A stretch of 64,000 bases of DNA from positions 24,730 to 88,729 of the forward strand of contig JANYCY010000065.1 of the NCBI GenBank assembly GCA_025360045.1. Reading direction: 5' to 3'. A program made the position numbers and the translations under genes. Of this stretch, positions 9,682 to 18,885 are shown one piece after another. How positions within the stretch are numbered: position 1 is the stretch's first letter; every line of letters begins with the position of its first letter. The DNA comes from Janthinobacterium sp. GTDB taxonomy: Bacteria; Pseudomonadota; Gammaproteobacteria; Burkholderiales; Chitinibacteraceae. The notes under the pieces were generated by a model. The model worked only from the letters and a program-made list of their open reading frames with translations. It was not told the DNA's origin and did no database searches.

Positions 9682-11067
9682 ATGACATCAATCGTTTGGT
9701 TTCGCCGCGATCTACGCCTATTTGACCATGCGGCACTGCATCGCGCCCTAAAAGCCTCCAAAAGCGTGATTGCGGTATTTATTTTTGATACTGCCATTTT
9801 AGATGGATTATCAAAAGAAGACCGGCGCGTGGCCTTTATCTGGCAAAGCCTGCAGCAATTAAAGGCAGCGCTGATTGAGCAAGGCTCGGATTTAATCATT
9901 CGCCACGGCATAGCCAGCGATGAAATCCCTCGTCTCGCAGCAGAGTTCAAAGCCACCGCAGTTTACTGCAACCACGATTACGAGCCAGCAGCCATTGCCA
10001 GAGATCTCAGTGTAGCCGAGCAATTAGCCAGCATGGATTGCCACTTTTACAGCTTCAAAGACCAAGTTATTTTTGAAAAAGATGAAGTGCTCACAAAAAC
10101 CGGCGGCATGTATAGCGTGTTTACCCCGTATAAACGTGCGTGGCTGGCTAAAGTGAATGACTTTTATTTAAAATCCTACCCTATACGCCCTTATTTAAAC
10201 CGCCTTGCCCCTCTGAGCAGCGAAGCAATGCCCACGCTAGCCGAGCTGGGCTTTGATGATTTAGATGTCAGTAAACTAAAACCCGGTATGGATGGTGGCG
10301 AAGCACTGTTTGATGACTTTTGCCAGCGCATCGGTGATTACCAAGAAGCGCGGGATTTTCCGGCAGTAAAGGGCGTGTCTTATTTATCTGTGCATTTGCG
10401 CTTTGGCACGGTATCAATTAGAGAGCTAGCAAAAAGAGCTTGGCAGATAGGCGGAGCAGGAGCAGAGACATGGCTTTCCGAGCTGATTTGGCGCGAGTTT
10501 TACCAGCAAATTCTCTGGCATCGGCCCGAAGTCGTTCAGCACGCATTTAAGCCTGAGTACGACACGCTGCCCTTCCCGAATAATCCTGAATACTTTGCCG
10601 CATGGTGCGAAGGCCGCACGGGATTTCCGATTGTGGATGCTGCCATGCGTCAGCTGAATCAAACCGGCTTTATGCATAATCGCCTGCGCATGATTGCCGC
10701 CAGCTTTTTAGTTAAAGACTTACTGATTGACTGGCGCTGGGGCGAGCGCTATTTTGCTGAAAAACTCAACGATTTTGACTTGGCCGCCAATAATGGTGGC
10801 TGGCAATGGGCCGCCTCCACTGGCTGCGATGCCCAGCCTTATTTCCGGATATTTAATCCCGTCACGCAATCCGAGCGCTTTGATCCTCAGGGTAAGTTTA
10901 TCCGCCGCTATTGCCCCGAGCTGGCCGCGCTCAGCCATAAAGAAATCCACGCGCCATGGCTGGTGAAAGCTATTTTTGGGCAAAAAGCCAACTATGATTA
11001 TCCTGAGCCGATTGTCGATCATGCCGTGCAGCGCTTGGCGGCGCTGGCTTTATTTAAACGCACTTAA
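9682..11067 (+). CDS. phrB: Deoxyribodipyrimidine photolyase (class I CPD type)
   Basis: A 461-residue flavoprotein that uses blue light to split cyclobutane pyrimidine dimers. The N-terminal antenna-chromophore Rossmann domain opens with [17 protein letters not shown]. The C-terminal FAD-binding domain carries [51 protein letters not shown] and the [20 protein letters not shown] stretch, including conserved Trp residues of the electron-transfer chain. Length and motif order fit E. coli PhrB. The gene is separate from its neighbours and transcribed away from yqgE. Confidence 0.95.
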   Translation: MTSIVWFRRDLRLFDHAALHRALKASKSVIAVFIFDTAILDGLSKEDRRVAFIWQSLQQLKAALIEQGSDLIIRHGIASDEIPRLAAEFKATAVYCNHDYEPAAIARDLSVAEQLASMDCHFYSFKDQVIFEKDEVLTKTGGMYSVFTPYKRAWLAKVNDFYLKSYPIRPYLNRLAPLSSEAMPTLAELGFDDLDVSKLKPGMDGGEALFDDFCQRIGDYQEARDFPAVKGVSYLSVHLRFGTVSIRELAKRAWQIGGAGAETWLSELIWREFYQQILWHRPEVVQHAFKPEYDTLPFPNNPEYFAAWCEGRTGFPIVDAAMRQLNQTGFMHNRLRMIAASFLVKDLLIDWRWGERYFAEKLNDFDLAANNGGWQWAASTGCDAQPYFRIFNPVTQSERFDPQGKFIRRYCPELAALSHKEIHAPWLVKAIFGQKANYDYPEPIVDHAVQRLAALALFKRT

Positions 11068-11100
11068 ATCAACGCTTATTTGATGAGAGCAACCTGAACG

Positions 11101-11472
11101 ATGTTGAAACTTTTCACCCCCATTCGCCTCATTGCCCTTGGTGTTTGCCTAGTGATCAGCGCCAGTGCTGTCGGCTACATCACCATCATGCAAGAAAAAG
11201 AGCAAGACGGGCACTGGCCTTGGCCTCTCAATGGCGTATTAATTAACCAATCAGCCCAACCAGCTAAAGTCTGGGATGATGATCATCTTTACTACACCAT
11301 TGCAGCTAGAACACGCTCTAGCGATAACTTAGATGTAGATCATGTACAAGAAGCCGCATCAGGGCGCTGGTGCAAAGTGGGCATGAGTACAGTGACGCTA
11401 AAAGCCGATGGCTATTTAGAAAACTGTCCTTGTTTTGCACTCGAGGCAGGACGCGCCTGCATACAATTTTAA
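11101..11472 (+). CDS. Small secreted or membrane-anchored protein, WPWPLNG family, copy 1
   Basis: A 123-residue protein I do not recognise. An N-terminal hydrophobic segment (about residues 8-28) looks like a signal anchor. The rest shares with the next gene a pattern WPWPLNG-x6-NQS, then VWD, T-x-A, LDVDH, RWCK-x-G and a C-terminal C-x-C...AG-x-AC with four to five cysteines, which suggests disulfides outside the cytosol. Shine-Dalgarno is weak. It sits 33 bases after the photolyase stop and before an identical-strand paralogue, at the edge of the Rhs fragment block. Confidence 0.6.
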   Translation: MLKLFTPIRLIALGVCLVISASAVGYITIMQEKEQDGHWPWPLNGVLINQSAQPAKVWDDDHLYYTIAARTRSSDNLDVDHVQEAASGRWCKVGMSTVTLKADGYLENCPCFALEAGRACIQF

Positions 11473-11554
11473 CGCTCTAAAGCGGCAATAGATCACAGCC
11501 ACAAGCAAGGGAATAGCGGCATGATAGGCAACTGACTTTTCAGCGCGCATACCC

Positions 11555-11971
11555 ATGACCCGTACGACCCGAATTCTCTATACCCTAATTTTTCTTAGCC
11601 TTAGCTGCCTCAGTACCTATTCTTCCGCCATGTATTGGCCTTGGCCCTTGAATGGCAAAGTTGTTAATCAAAGCAGCCTGCCTGTTGCGGTATGGGATGG
11701 AGAGCACGGTATTTACACCCTGCCCGCCCATAGCTTTAGCCCCAAAGTGCTCGACGTCGATCATCTGTATTCCAGCCTAAATAATCGCTGGTGCAAGATC
11801 GGCCCGCTTAAAATTCAAGTCAATAGCAAGGGCCAGATTGATCAGTGCGAATGCTGGGTAGACAACGCTGGAGACGCATGTAATAGCAGCGCTGTGGTCG
11901 CCGAAATAAAATCCATCCCCTCACCTAAAGTAGCGCAGGCGGCACAACCTGCCAGTATTCCGGCATCCTAG
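11555..11971 (+). CDS. Small secreted protein, WPWPLNG family, copy 2
   Basis: A 138-residue paralogue of the preceding gene, with a clear signal peptide (hydrophobic core about residues 7-22, likely cut after SSA). It repeats the shared order WPWPLNG, NQS, VWD, LDVDH, RWCKIG and C-x-C...AGDAC, then adds an Ala/Pro/Ser-rich tail of about 25 residues. Its stop lies eight bases before a truncated Rhs sequence on the other strand, so the tail may have been affected by that junction. Function unknown. A role linked to the adjacent Rhs remnants is possible but not shown. Confidence 0.6.
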   Translation: MTRTTRILYTLIFLSLSCLSTYSSAMYWPWPLNGKVVNQSSLPVAVWDGEHGIYTLPAHSFSPKVLDVDHLYSSLNNRWCKIGPLKIQVNSKGQIDQCECWVDNAGDACNSSAVVAEIKSIPSPKVAQAAQPASIPAS

Positions 11972-11978
11972 CAATGTA

Positions 11979-12425
11979 GTGATCGGCCCAGATATAGCTG
12001 ATGTTAGCGCTTGCACCCGTTGTGCTAAGCACGGCTACCGGCGTATCGCCCAGCCAAATGGTTTCCTGCACCGGCTTGCCATCAGCTTGATATTCACCCA
12101 GTAAATGCCCCTGAGCATCATAAACAAACAGGGTAGTGCCGGTTGCTGAGGTTTTTCCTACCCTTTGCCCGAGTGCGTTGTAGCTATAGCTGACAGCCAC
12201 CTTGCCTTTGCTGGATTTTATTAAGCGGCCAGCGTTGTTATACGTCAGCACCCAGCCATTATCGTTAGCGCGATTACCTGCCGCATCGTAAGTGTAAGTG
12301 GCTTTATTCGCTCCGCTGGATGACAGCAGGCGGTTGCTATTGTCAGCGTGCTTATAATTTGTCGTCACCGCCCCGACGGTTTGGTCAGTGCGGTTGCCGC
12401 TTAAATCGTAATAATCGTTAAAAGC
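11979..12425 (-). pseudogene. Rhs-repeat fragment 1 (both ends truncated)
   Basis: On the minus strand the DNA encodes YD-repeat sequence of an Rhs protein: GNRTDQTVGAVTTNYKH, TYTYDAAGNRANDNGW, SYSYNALGQRVGKTS, FVYDAQGHLLGEY and ending at SYIWADH. Homology to fragment 3 stops abruptly at about 11979, before the LGTPRQI and DPIGLAGG core, so there is no toxin tip. An in-frame stop lies upstream near 12440. The best reading is a remnant left after recombination between repeated rhs 3' ends. Confidence 0.8.
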
Positions 12426-12450
12426 TCGGCAGCTTGGGCTGGTGACCGAT

Positions 12451-12519
12451 CAGCCCAACAATTCCATGATGCAAATGTTGGGCTGATAAAGCTTTAGCCC
12501 AACCTACCGAGCTGGATAT
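12451..12519. repeat. Palindromic intergenic sequence
   Basis: Two overlapping inverted repeats: CAGCCCAACA pairs with TGTTGGGCTG (12451-12485), and TTGGGCT...AGCCCAA flank GATAAAGCTTT. The sequence resembles the GTAGGGTGGGC-type palindromes found elsewhere in this window. Beyond it, 12520-12627 shows no gene. Confidence 0.5.
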
Positions 12520-12627
12520 TTTGTGTAACTTTTTAAATTGAAAATCTGAAGCAAAGCTGGATTTAAGTTTACTCTGGCCCCAGTTATTTCCAGTTATTTT
12601 TCAAAAGCCTAACGTGCAAAGTGCAAA

Positions 12628-12942
12628 TTAAACACCCCAGTTAGAGCCTGATAAATTGCCACCAAAACAACTATCAACAACCTCATTTTCGCGCTTCAAA
12701 CCAACAACCCACGAATAATCATCACTTCTTTTTGGCATCAAACTATTCAATATTTCCGCAATTCGTTTTAGTGACAATTCGACTTCATTTTCAGGAAAGT
12801 CGTCAATTGAAATAGAAATAAAAAGAAGCTGGAAATCATCTTGAATTTCACAGTAAAACGATGATTTTGGAAAGGTAGTTTCTTTTGTAAGAATATCTAA
12901 AATATCTCCAACCAACTTATCATTAATAATTTCACTCGCCAT
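12628..12942 (-). CDS. Putative immunity protein for the adjacent Rhs tip
   Basis: A 104-residue acidic soluble protein (ASEIINDKLVGDILDILT at the N-terminus, then FYCEIQDDFQLLFISISID and ELSLKRIAEILNSLMP). I do not recognise the family. It starts with ATG at 12942 behind GAGGTG at good spacing, 58 bases after the stop of an Rhs C-terminal tip on the same strand. That is the usual position of the cognate immunity gene in polymorphic toxin loci. Base composition is more AT-rich than the Rhs core, as is typical for exchanged tip/immunity pairs. The function is inferred from position. Confidence 0.55.
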   Translation of the reverse strand: MASEIINDKLVGDILDILTKETTFPKSSFYCEIQDDFQLLFISISIDDFPENEVELSLKRIAEILNSLMPKRSDDYSWVVGLKRENEVVDSCFGGNLSGSNWGV

Positions 12943-13000
12943 TACATACACCTCAATTGCGTATAGAAAATGCATCCATATCAATGGAACTACGTATGGA

Positions 13001-13858
13001 TCAAAGACATCCCATCGCTTTAGCTTGAGCTTCCATTTTTTCCAGTCCTTTCTTAACTGAATTTATCATATCCAGATGTCCTGTATAGGTACCTTTACCT
13101 GCAAGGTCTCCTCCTGGATTTACTGAATAAGCCCGATTGAAAAGGTCATACTGATCCTTAGAAAGTTGCTGTTCTCTCTTGGCAAGCTGAGCCCTTGTGT
13201 CCCTAATTTTTTTTCTAATTTCTTCGCACGGATCTTTATTATCTGGCTGACAAAAGTCTGAAGCTGACTTTGCCACATCTTTTAATGCTTTCTGCCCTGG
13301 TGGAGACATTAGGATCAACGAACCAACCCCAGCAGCACATCCCCACGGCCCTCCCAAACACCAAGTTAATGTAGCAGCTTCACCTGTCGGGTCCGTAAAA
13401 CTCAGCGGATTCCCCCCAACATACCCATAAGTATTAATCCCGCCCGCTAAACCAATCGGATCAGATTGAATATATCGCCCTGTCGCTGGGTCGTAATCTC
13501 GGTAGTAATTGTAATGCTTGCCGGTTTCTTTATCAAAATACTGGCCGGGGAAGCGCAGGTTGTAGCTGAACTTTTTACCCGTTTTACTTGGGTCTTCGTC
13601 AGCCAAGCTATTACCGAATGGCTCGCCATCCCAGCGCCAGAGGATTTGCTTGCTGGCTGGATCAGTAATCTGGCGAGGTGTGCCAGGTGATCGGCCCAGA
13701 TATAGCTGAGGTTAGCGCTGGCCCCCGCAGTGCTAAGCACGGCTACCGGCGTATCGCCCAGCCAAACGGTTTCCTGCATCGGCTTGATATTCACCCAGTA
13801 AATGCCCCTGAGTATCATACACAAACAGGGTAGTGCCGGTTGCAGAGGGTTTTTCTCT
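13001..13858 (-). pseudogene. Rhs C-terminal fragment 2 with variable tip (frameshifted)
   Basis: The minus strand encodes the end of an Rhs protein: FVYDTQGHLLGEYQAD, LSYIWADHL, then DPSKTGKKFSYNLRFPGQYF, YYRDYDPATGRYIQSDPIGL and NTYGYVGGNPLSFTDPTG, followed by a tip of about 125 residues. Compared with fragments 1 and 3 it has an 11-base deletion (near 13780) and a 1-base deletion (near 13685), so the core is out of frame between them and meets a stop. Only the last 201 codons (13001-13606) are open. The tip includes a charged helix (EEIRKKIRDTRAQLAKREQQ) and NRAYSVNPGGDLAGKGT. It may be a displaced toxin cassette awaiting recombination with a full-length rhs gene. Confidence 0.75.
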
Positions 13859-13863
13859 ATTTT

Positions 13864-13910
13864 CCAGCACGCAATCAATGTAGTCTTAGTAAACATTGAT
13901 TGCGTGCTGG
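13864..13910. repeat. Perfect 18-bp inverted repeat (hairpin) at the Rhs fragment 2 junction
   Basis: Arms CCAGCACGCAATCAATGT (13864-13881) and its exact reverse complement (13893-13910) flank an 11-base loop. The repeat lies immediately outside the point (about 13858) where homology to the other Rhs fragments starts. There is no T-run, so it is not a standard terminator. It may be a recombination scar or recombinase site. Confidence 0.8.
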
Positions 13911-13959
13911 GTTTTGCAGACTCAGTCGCAATCTACAAAAACACAATGCACCCTATCTA

Positions 13960-14289
13960 TCAAAAACTATCCAACCAACGGACATCGATACTAGTGGCTT
14001 GTATTGCTAAGCAACCATCACTAAGGTAAATGTACGTTGTATTCTTATCAAATGCAGGTATCCAGTAATTTACATTACCAGCAAATGAGTTTTTATCTAA
14101 GCTACGAAAATTTGATATTTCATGAAATGACTCAACATCGGAAAATGTCATTAATAACGGACATCGAGATGCATCATTTGAATTTACGTATGCCACCATC
14201 TTAATTTCTACAACTTTAGCTTCATAGTTAATATGAGTGCTCTTGATTATGGCATCATGTAACTCTAATTCATTAATTTCTTTCAGCAT
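13960..14289 (-). CDS. Putative immunity protein for Rhs fragment 3
   Basis: A 109-residue soluble protein beginning MLKEINELELHDAIIKSTH, followed by beta-rich sequence (AKVVEIKMVAYV, NVNYWIPAFDKNTTYIYL). I do not recognise it with certainty. The LHDA-type start and alternating strands resemble small immunity-like proteins found beside polymorphic toxins. It follows the Rhs tip of fragment 3 on the same strand after 58 bases and is AT-rich. The ATG at 14289 is preferred over an upstream in-frame start because the leading residues there are hydrophobic and untypical. The role is inferred from context. Confidence 0.55.
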   Translation of the reverse strand: MLKEINELELHDAIIKSTHINYEAKVVEIKMVAYVNSNDASRCPLLMTFSDVESFHEISNFRSLDKNSFAGNVNYWIPAFDKNTTYIYLSDGCLAIQATSIDVRWLDSF

Positions 14290-14347
14290 CTTCTTGCATC
14301 CAATTTTATATATAAACAACAATGAAAAAATTATTTTTCAATTACAA

Positions 14348-15418
14348 CTACTGCGAAAGTACTGCGGCACCTGCAGGTATCAGCAATGGGAACCACCAAG
14401 GTGGTGAGGGCACTTTTTTATTTGGTGATGAATCCAAAATAGAATCGCCTTGAAATCCATTTCGACTTGCGCATTCTTTGACACTATCGGGAGCATCCTC
14501 CCAGGAACCTCCATGAGACTTCTCTCCATTCTCACCGCAAGATCCCTCTTTTCCTTTGCAATCCCAATGTAAATGATTTGATTTTTGCCCTGTCCTTTCA
14601 TCAAAAGTATAGTCAATTCTAATCGTGCATTTACCGCAGTTAATTGTTCTGCCTGTTGTATGCTTTACTAGCCCCATAGAATCTGAGTATTTAATTGGGT
14701 TGCCCTCAACATACCCATAAGTATTAATCCCTCCCGCCAAACCAATCGGATCAGATTCAATATATCGGCCAGTGGCAGGGTCGTAATCGCGGAAGTAGTT
14801 GTAGTGTTTGCCGGTTTCTTTATCGAAATACTGGCCGGGGAAGCGCAGGTTGTAGCTGAACGTTTTACCTGTTTTACTTGGGTCTTCGTCAGCCAGGCTA
14901 TTGCCGAATGGCTCGCCGTCCCAGCGCCAGAGGATTTGCTTGCTGGCTGGATCGGTAATCTGGCGGGGTGTGCCAAGGTGGTCGGCCCAGATATAGCTGA
15001 TGCGGCTTGAGCCAACCGTCGCCACCGGTATATCGCCTAACCAAACGGTTTCCTGCACGCGCTGACCGCTTGGCAGATATTCACCCAACAAACGGCCCTG
15101 TGGATCATAGACAAACAGGGTAGTACCCGTGGGGGATGTTTTTTGCACTCTTTGCCCAAGCGCATTGTAGCTATAGCTAACGACCACCGTGCCCTTGCTG
15201 GATTTTATTAAGCGGCCAGCATTGTTGTAAGTCAGTACCCAGCCATTATCATTAGCGCGATTACCTGCCGCATCGAAAGTATAAGTGGCTTTATTGGCAC
15301 CGCTAGACGAGAGCAGGCGATTGCGATTGGTATCGTGCTTATAATTTGTGGTCGCAGCGCCAACGGTTTGATCGGTTCGGTTGCCGTTGAAGTCGCGCTC
15401 AAAAGGGTCAGCATTGGT
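14348..15418 (-). pseudogene. Rhs C-terminal fragment 3 with Cys-rich tip (5' truncated)
   Basis: An open frame of 357 codons that begins only after a stop at 15419, so the large N-terminal part of the rhs gene is missing. It encodes GNRTDQTVGAATTNYKH, FDAAGNRANDNGW, SYSYNALGQRVQKTS, YIWADHLGTPRQITDPASKQ, WDGEPFGNSLADEDPSKTG and ESDPIGLAGGINTYGYVEG. A tip of about 110 residues follows, with GRTINCGKCTIRIDYTFDER, HLHWDCKGKEGSC and a hydrophobic C-terminus (PPWWFPLLIPAGAAVLSQ). The usual DPxG junction reads DSMG. The Cys/His-rich tip may bind metal. Internal GTG codons could permit expression, but without the shell domain it is probably silent. Confidence 0.75.
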
Positions 15419-15509
15419 TCAGGGCTCCGTGGAGGAGTTTATGCAAAATTCAGGCTAAGAGGCTTCAAGCTTGAGTGGTACAATCGCGAGGCAAAAATCT
15501 GGGGAATAT

Positions 15510-16706
15510 GTGAACAAAATGTATCAAGTACTGGATTTATTTTCTGGCGCAGGTGGAATGGCCGAGGGCTTTTTGCAAGCAGGATTTGCAATTCCGTTTG
15601 CCAGCGACAGAAGCGAACAAGCGGCTTTAACTTATCAAACCCGTCATAAGCAGCTAGGGCTTAAGCATAAGTATCACTGCGGCGATGTTTTAGAACTGAG
15701 CACACCAGCTGTTTTAAATGAATTTTTAGGCTCAAACATATCAAAAATTGATGTTATTTGTGGTGGGCCGCCATGCCAAGGCTTTAGTTTGGCAGGCCAA
15801 CGAAATCCTCTGGATATACGAAACAAATTGGTTCAAAGTTACATCCAAATTTTGGCTCAAGTTAAGCCGAAATACTTTGTGATGGAAAATGTGATTGGTA
15901 TATTGTCAGCGCATTTTATTGAGTATCAAGGTGTATATCATCTTTATAAGAATGAAAAAGTAATTGACGTGCTTAGCTCTGAGTTCGCAGCAATTGGATA
16001 TCCAGACGTCCAAATTAAAGTGCTAGATGCTAGTGATTTTCGTGTTCCCCAAAAAAGACAGCGTGTGATATTTCTTGGTACTCGTTCTGATGTTTCTAGT
16101 AAGCTAGTTCATCCAGAGCCTTTGGGGTTTGGTAAGGTGAGCGTCAAAGAAGCGATTCATGACTTGGTAAATATCGGTATTGGTGAAGTTCAAACAACGT
16201 ATAAAAAGACAACGTATTCAGAATTTCAAAATCAATCAAGAGTAGGAAGAACGCCTTCTGCTTTTGGTGAACCAATTAAAGCAGAAAAATTGTTAAATCA
16301 TGAAACAAGTCGGCATTCTGCATTGGTCAGTGAGCGCTTCTCTCATGTTAAAGAAGGGGAGAGCATTAAAAATATGCTTTTACGCTTAAATGAGATGGAT
16401 GCATACCGACTAAAAACCAAAAAGCAAAATTGCAGACGCATTATTGCCAATCAGCCATCGCCGACAGTTTTAACATTGCCAGATGATCTAATTCATTATC
16501 AGAAAGATCGAATTCTCACTGTACGTGAAATGGCAAGATTACAATCTTTTGATGATAGCTTTGAATTTATGGGTAAGAGAACAACAGGCGGCAATCGTAG
16601 AAAATTTGAAACTCCACAATATACGCTTGTTGGTAATGCCGTTCCTCCATTGTTGGCAAAAGCAATTGCTACTGAAATACTAAAAAATTTGAATGATCGG
16701 GGTTAA
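15510..16706 (+). CDS. DNA (cytosine-5) methyltransferase
   Basis: A protein of about 398 residues with all main motifs of C5 methyltransferases: motif I DLFSGAGG (AdoMet), motif IV GGPPCQGFS with the catalytic Cys at about residue 89, motif VI ENVIG, motif VIII QKRQRVIFLG, motif IX RLQSF and motif X GNAVPPLLAKAIA. The target-recognition region is short (about 230-290), so the target sequence cannot be predicted. I chose GTG at 15510 for the GGGGA just upstream; ATG at 15519 (MYQVLDLFSGAGG) is an equally good family start. It begins an AT-rich three-gene run and is followed by the GHKL gene after one base. No restriction endonuclease is recognisable nearby. Confidence 0.92.
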   Translation: MNKMYQVLDLFSGAGGMAEGFLQAGFAIPFASDRSEQAALTYQTRHKQLGLKHKYHCGDVLELSTPAVLNEFLGSNISKIDVICGGPPCQGFSLAGQRNPLDIRNKLVQSYIQILAQVKPKYFVMENVIGILSAHFIEYQGVYHLYKNEKVIDVLSSEFAAIGYPDVQIKVLDASDFRVPQKRQRVIFLGTRSDVSSKLVHPEPLGFGKVSVKEAIHDLVNIGIGEVQTTYKKTTYSEFQNQSRVGRTPSAFGEPIKAEKLLNHETSRHSALVSERFSHVKEGESIKNMLLRLNEMDAYRLKTKKQNCRRIIANQPSPTVLTLPDDLIHYQKDRILTVREMARLQSFDDSFEFMGKRTTGGNRRKFETPQYTLVGNAVPPLLAKAIATEILKNLNDRG

Positions 16707-16707
16707 T

Positions 16708-18885
16708 ATGAGCAACAATGAGAAAATGCATTTTATTACTAGTTCTGGAATTAAAAATATTGTTGGTAAAGATCTAATTACAGATCGCTTTGTTGCAATA
16801 TTTGAACTTGTTAAAAATGCATATGATGCTCGAGCTAGTCAAGTTGTTGTTTCATTTGAATCATTGGGCGGCACTCCAAGTATCATTATAAGGGATAATG
16901 GTATTGGAATGTCTAAAGATGATTTAAAGAACAAATGGTTGCATTTAGCTTATTCAGAAAAAGAAGAGGGGCGTTCTAATGATGGTAGAGCCTTTGTTGG
17001 ATCTAAAGGTGTTGGTCGTTTTTCTTGTGATAGCTTAGGCAAATCTTTAACAATTACTACAAAAAAATATGGTGAATTAGAAGAGCATATACTAAAGGTA
17101 AATTGGGAAGACTTTGAAAAATCAAAAAGCATAAAGTTTGAAGATGTTAAAGTTGAATATTTAACTAACAAGGTTGGTGTGGATGAAATTGACAAGAATT
17201 ATACCGAATTGTGTATAAAAGATCTTCGCCATGTTTGGAATGAAGATGCAGTTAAAAAAGCAATGGAAAGCTTGAGAAGGTTAAAAAATCCATTTTTAGA
17301 TTTTGATGGATTTGATATTTATTGTGGTTTAGATTTAATTTTGATTTATGAAGTTACCGCAGGTATTGACTTTCCTGTGGAAAGCTTAGTTAAAAGTAAT
17401 ATTTCAGAAGTATTAAAAAATAAGAGTATAACGATTGAAACTAGGGTTAGTGATAAGATAGAAATCAGCCTTTTTGATCGAGGGCAACATATATACACTT
17501 TGGAGAAGGATAACGATACTATTCTTGTTGATATGGAAGTATTTATTACCATTAATTTTTTAACAGCAAGTGCGAAATCTACGTTTACCCGCCGCATGGG
17601 GGTTGAGCCCGTAAATTATGGAAATATATTTATATATAAAAATAATTTTAGGGTCAGTCCGTATGGTGATGCTGATTATGATTTGTTTGGTGTAAATGTT
17701 AGAAAATCTCAGGGGTATAATCGACATCTTGGTACGCGAGAGATATTAGGATTTATCGATATAAAAGATGTCAATTATCGTTTTATGGAAACATCTTCTC
17801 GTAATAGTGGATTTATTGAAAATGCCTATCTCGAGGGATTAAAAGAACTATATTTTGATTGTGCCCATAAATTACTTGAACGGTATATTGCTACGATACA
17901 ATGGGGGGAAATAAAAGAAACGGGTGAGGAAGTATTGTTTGAATCTATTGAAAAAAATGAAGTAGAACGGTTTGCAAAAAGTTTGACAAGTAAAATTAAT
18001 GGTGATTTTTCTATTAAGTATTTTTCTGATAGTTTTGAGTTAGAAGAAAAGAGCCCAAAGAAAGTACTGCAAAGTATTGCATCAACATTGCCTGAAAAAG
18101 AAAAAAAACAGATTGAGAAAATAATTAAAAATGTGGCTCGATTAGAAGAAGAAAATGTTGTCAAAGAACAAGAGTTAGATATCAAAAAAGAAGTGATAGA
18201 AACTCTGCTGCGGCAGAATAAAAATTTGTCGGCAAAACGAGCAGAAAGTTCATATGGGGAGCAATTAGGGCATCATTTGCCTGGTATGGCTGACCGTTTA
18301 TGTGGTGTAGTAGATGATTTGAATGAATTAATTTCTATTGTTCCAATAGATAAAAGTAATTTGTTTTTAAATGCCTTGAGCAAAGTCAGGCGAACTGAAT
18401 TGGAATTGCGTTCTTTTAAAGAGCTCTTGTTGAAGACGGAAATTGATCTAAGGTCACCACAAGCTATAAATTGGTTTGATCTGGCTGTTTGGTTTAGGGA
18501 TGATAAATTACAAAATAATCACGGAAAAATTAATGTCGTTTGCGTTATGAATGACCAAAATGTTTACAACAAATGGCTTGTTAGAAGTAATGCAGTTGAA
18601 GTAGTGATGATGTTTGAAAACTTGTATCAGAATGCACTTGATCATGAAGCAAAGTTTGTGGAGTTTTTGTTCGATGAAGATAGCTTAAAAATTGCTAGCG
18701 ACTCTAATGCGATTGACCCAGATAGTTTTGATAAAATTTTTGACTTGGGATTCTCAAGTAAAAAAAATGGCACTGGGATTGGATTGAATCAAGTGCGTAG
18801 TTTTTTAACTAGGATTAGTTTTGAAGTTAAAGCAAGTAATTCTGCTGGTTTAGTATTGTTTACCATTTCTCGGAGTGGAAATTAA
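16708..18885 (+). CDS. Protein with two GHKL ATPase domains (Hsp90/MORC-like N-terminus, histidine-kinase-like C-terminus)
   Basis: A soluble 725-residue protein. The N-terminal GHKL ATPase has an N-box (E33-LVK-N37-AYDA), G1 (D63-NGIGM) and a glycine-rich lid (GSKGVGRFS, 98-106), as in Hsp90/MutL/MORC-type ATPases. A charged coiled coil lies at about 455-515, followed by a DHp-like helix with GHHLPG (His 522/523) that could be a phosphoacceptor. A second ATPase at about 600-725 has an N-box (FENLYQNALDHE), a degenerate G1 (SDSNAID), an F-box (FDLGFSSKK) and G2 (GTGIGLNQ). It lies between a methyltransferase and a receiver-domain protein with one-base or zero-base gaps, so the three are one operon. 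I infer a sensor kinase controlling the receiver; the ligand is unknown. Confidence 0.85.
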   Translation: MSNNEKMHFITSSGIKNIVGKDLITDRFVAIFELVKNAYDARASQVVVSFESLGGTPSIIIRDNGIGMSKDDLKNKWLHLAYSEKEEGRSNDGRAFVGSKGVGRFSCDSLGKSLTITTKKYGELEEHILKVNWEDFEKSKSIKFEDVKVEYLTNKVGVDEIDKNYTELCIKDLRHVWNEDAVKKAMESLRRLKNPFLDFDGFDIYCGLDLILIYEVTAGIDFPVESLVKSNISEVLKNKSITIETRVSDKIEISLFDRGQHIYTLEKDNDTILVDMEVFITINFLTASAKSTFTRRMGVEPVNYGNIFIYKNNFRVSPYGDADYDLFGVNVRKSQGYNRHLGTREILGFIDIKDVNYRFMETSSRNSGFIENAYLEGLKELYFDCAHKLLERYIATIQWGEIKETGEEVLFESIEKNEVERFAKSLTSKINGDFSIKYFSDSFELEEKSPKKVLQSIASTLPEKEKKQIEKIIKNVARLEEENVVKEQELDIKKEVIETLLRQNKNLSAKRAESSYGEQLGHHLPGMADRLCGVVDDLNELISIVPIDKSNLFLNALSKVRRTELELRSFKELLLKTEIDLRSPQAINWFDLAVWFRDDKLQNNHGKINVVCVMNDQNVYNKWLVRSNAVEVVMMFENLYQNALDHEAKFVEFLFDEDSLKIASDSNAIDPDSFDKIFDLGFSSKKNGTGIGLNQVRSFLTRISFEVKASNSAGLVLFTISRSGN

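Noticed and set aside
11979..15418. Functional full-length Rhs toxins
   Set aside because: All three fragments lack the N-terminal part, fragment 1 lacks a tip and fragment 2 is frameshifted.
15510..16706. A classical type II restriction-modification system
   Set aside because: No restriction endonuclease or Vsr-like gene is recognisable beside the methyltransferase. The two following genes look like signalling proteins.
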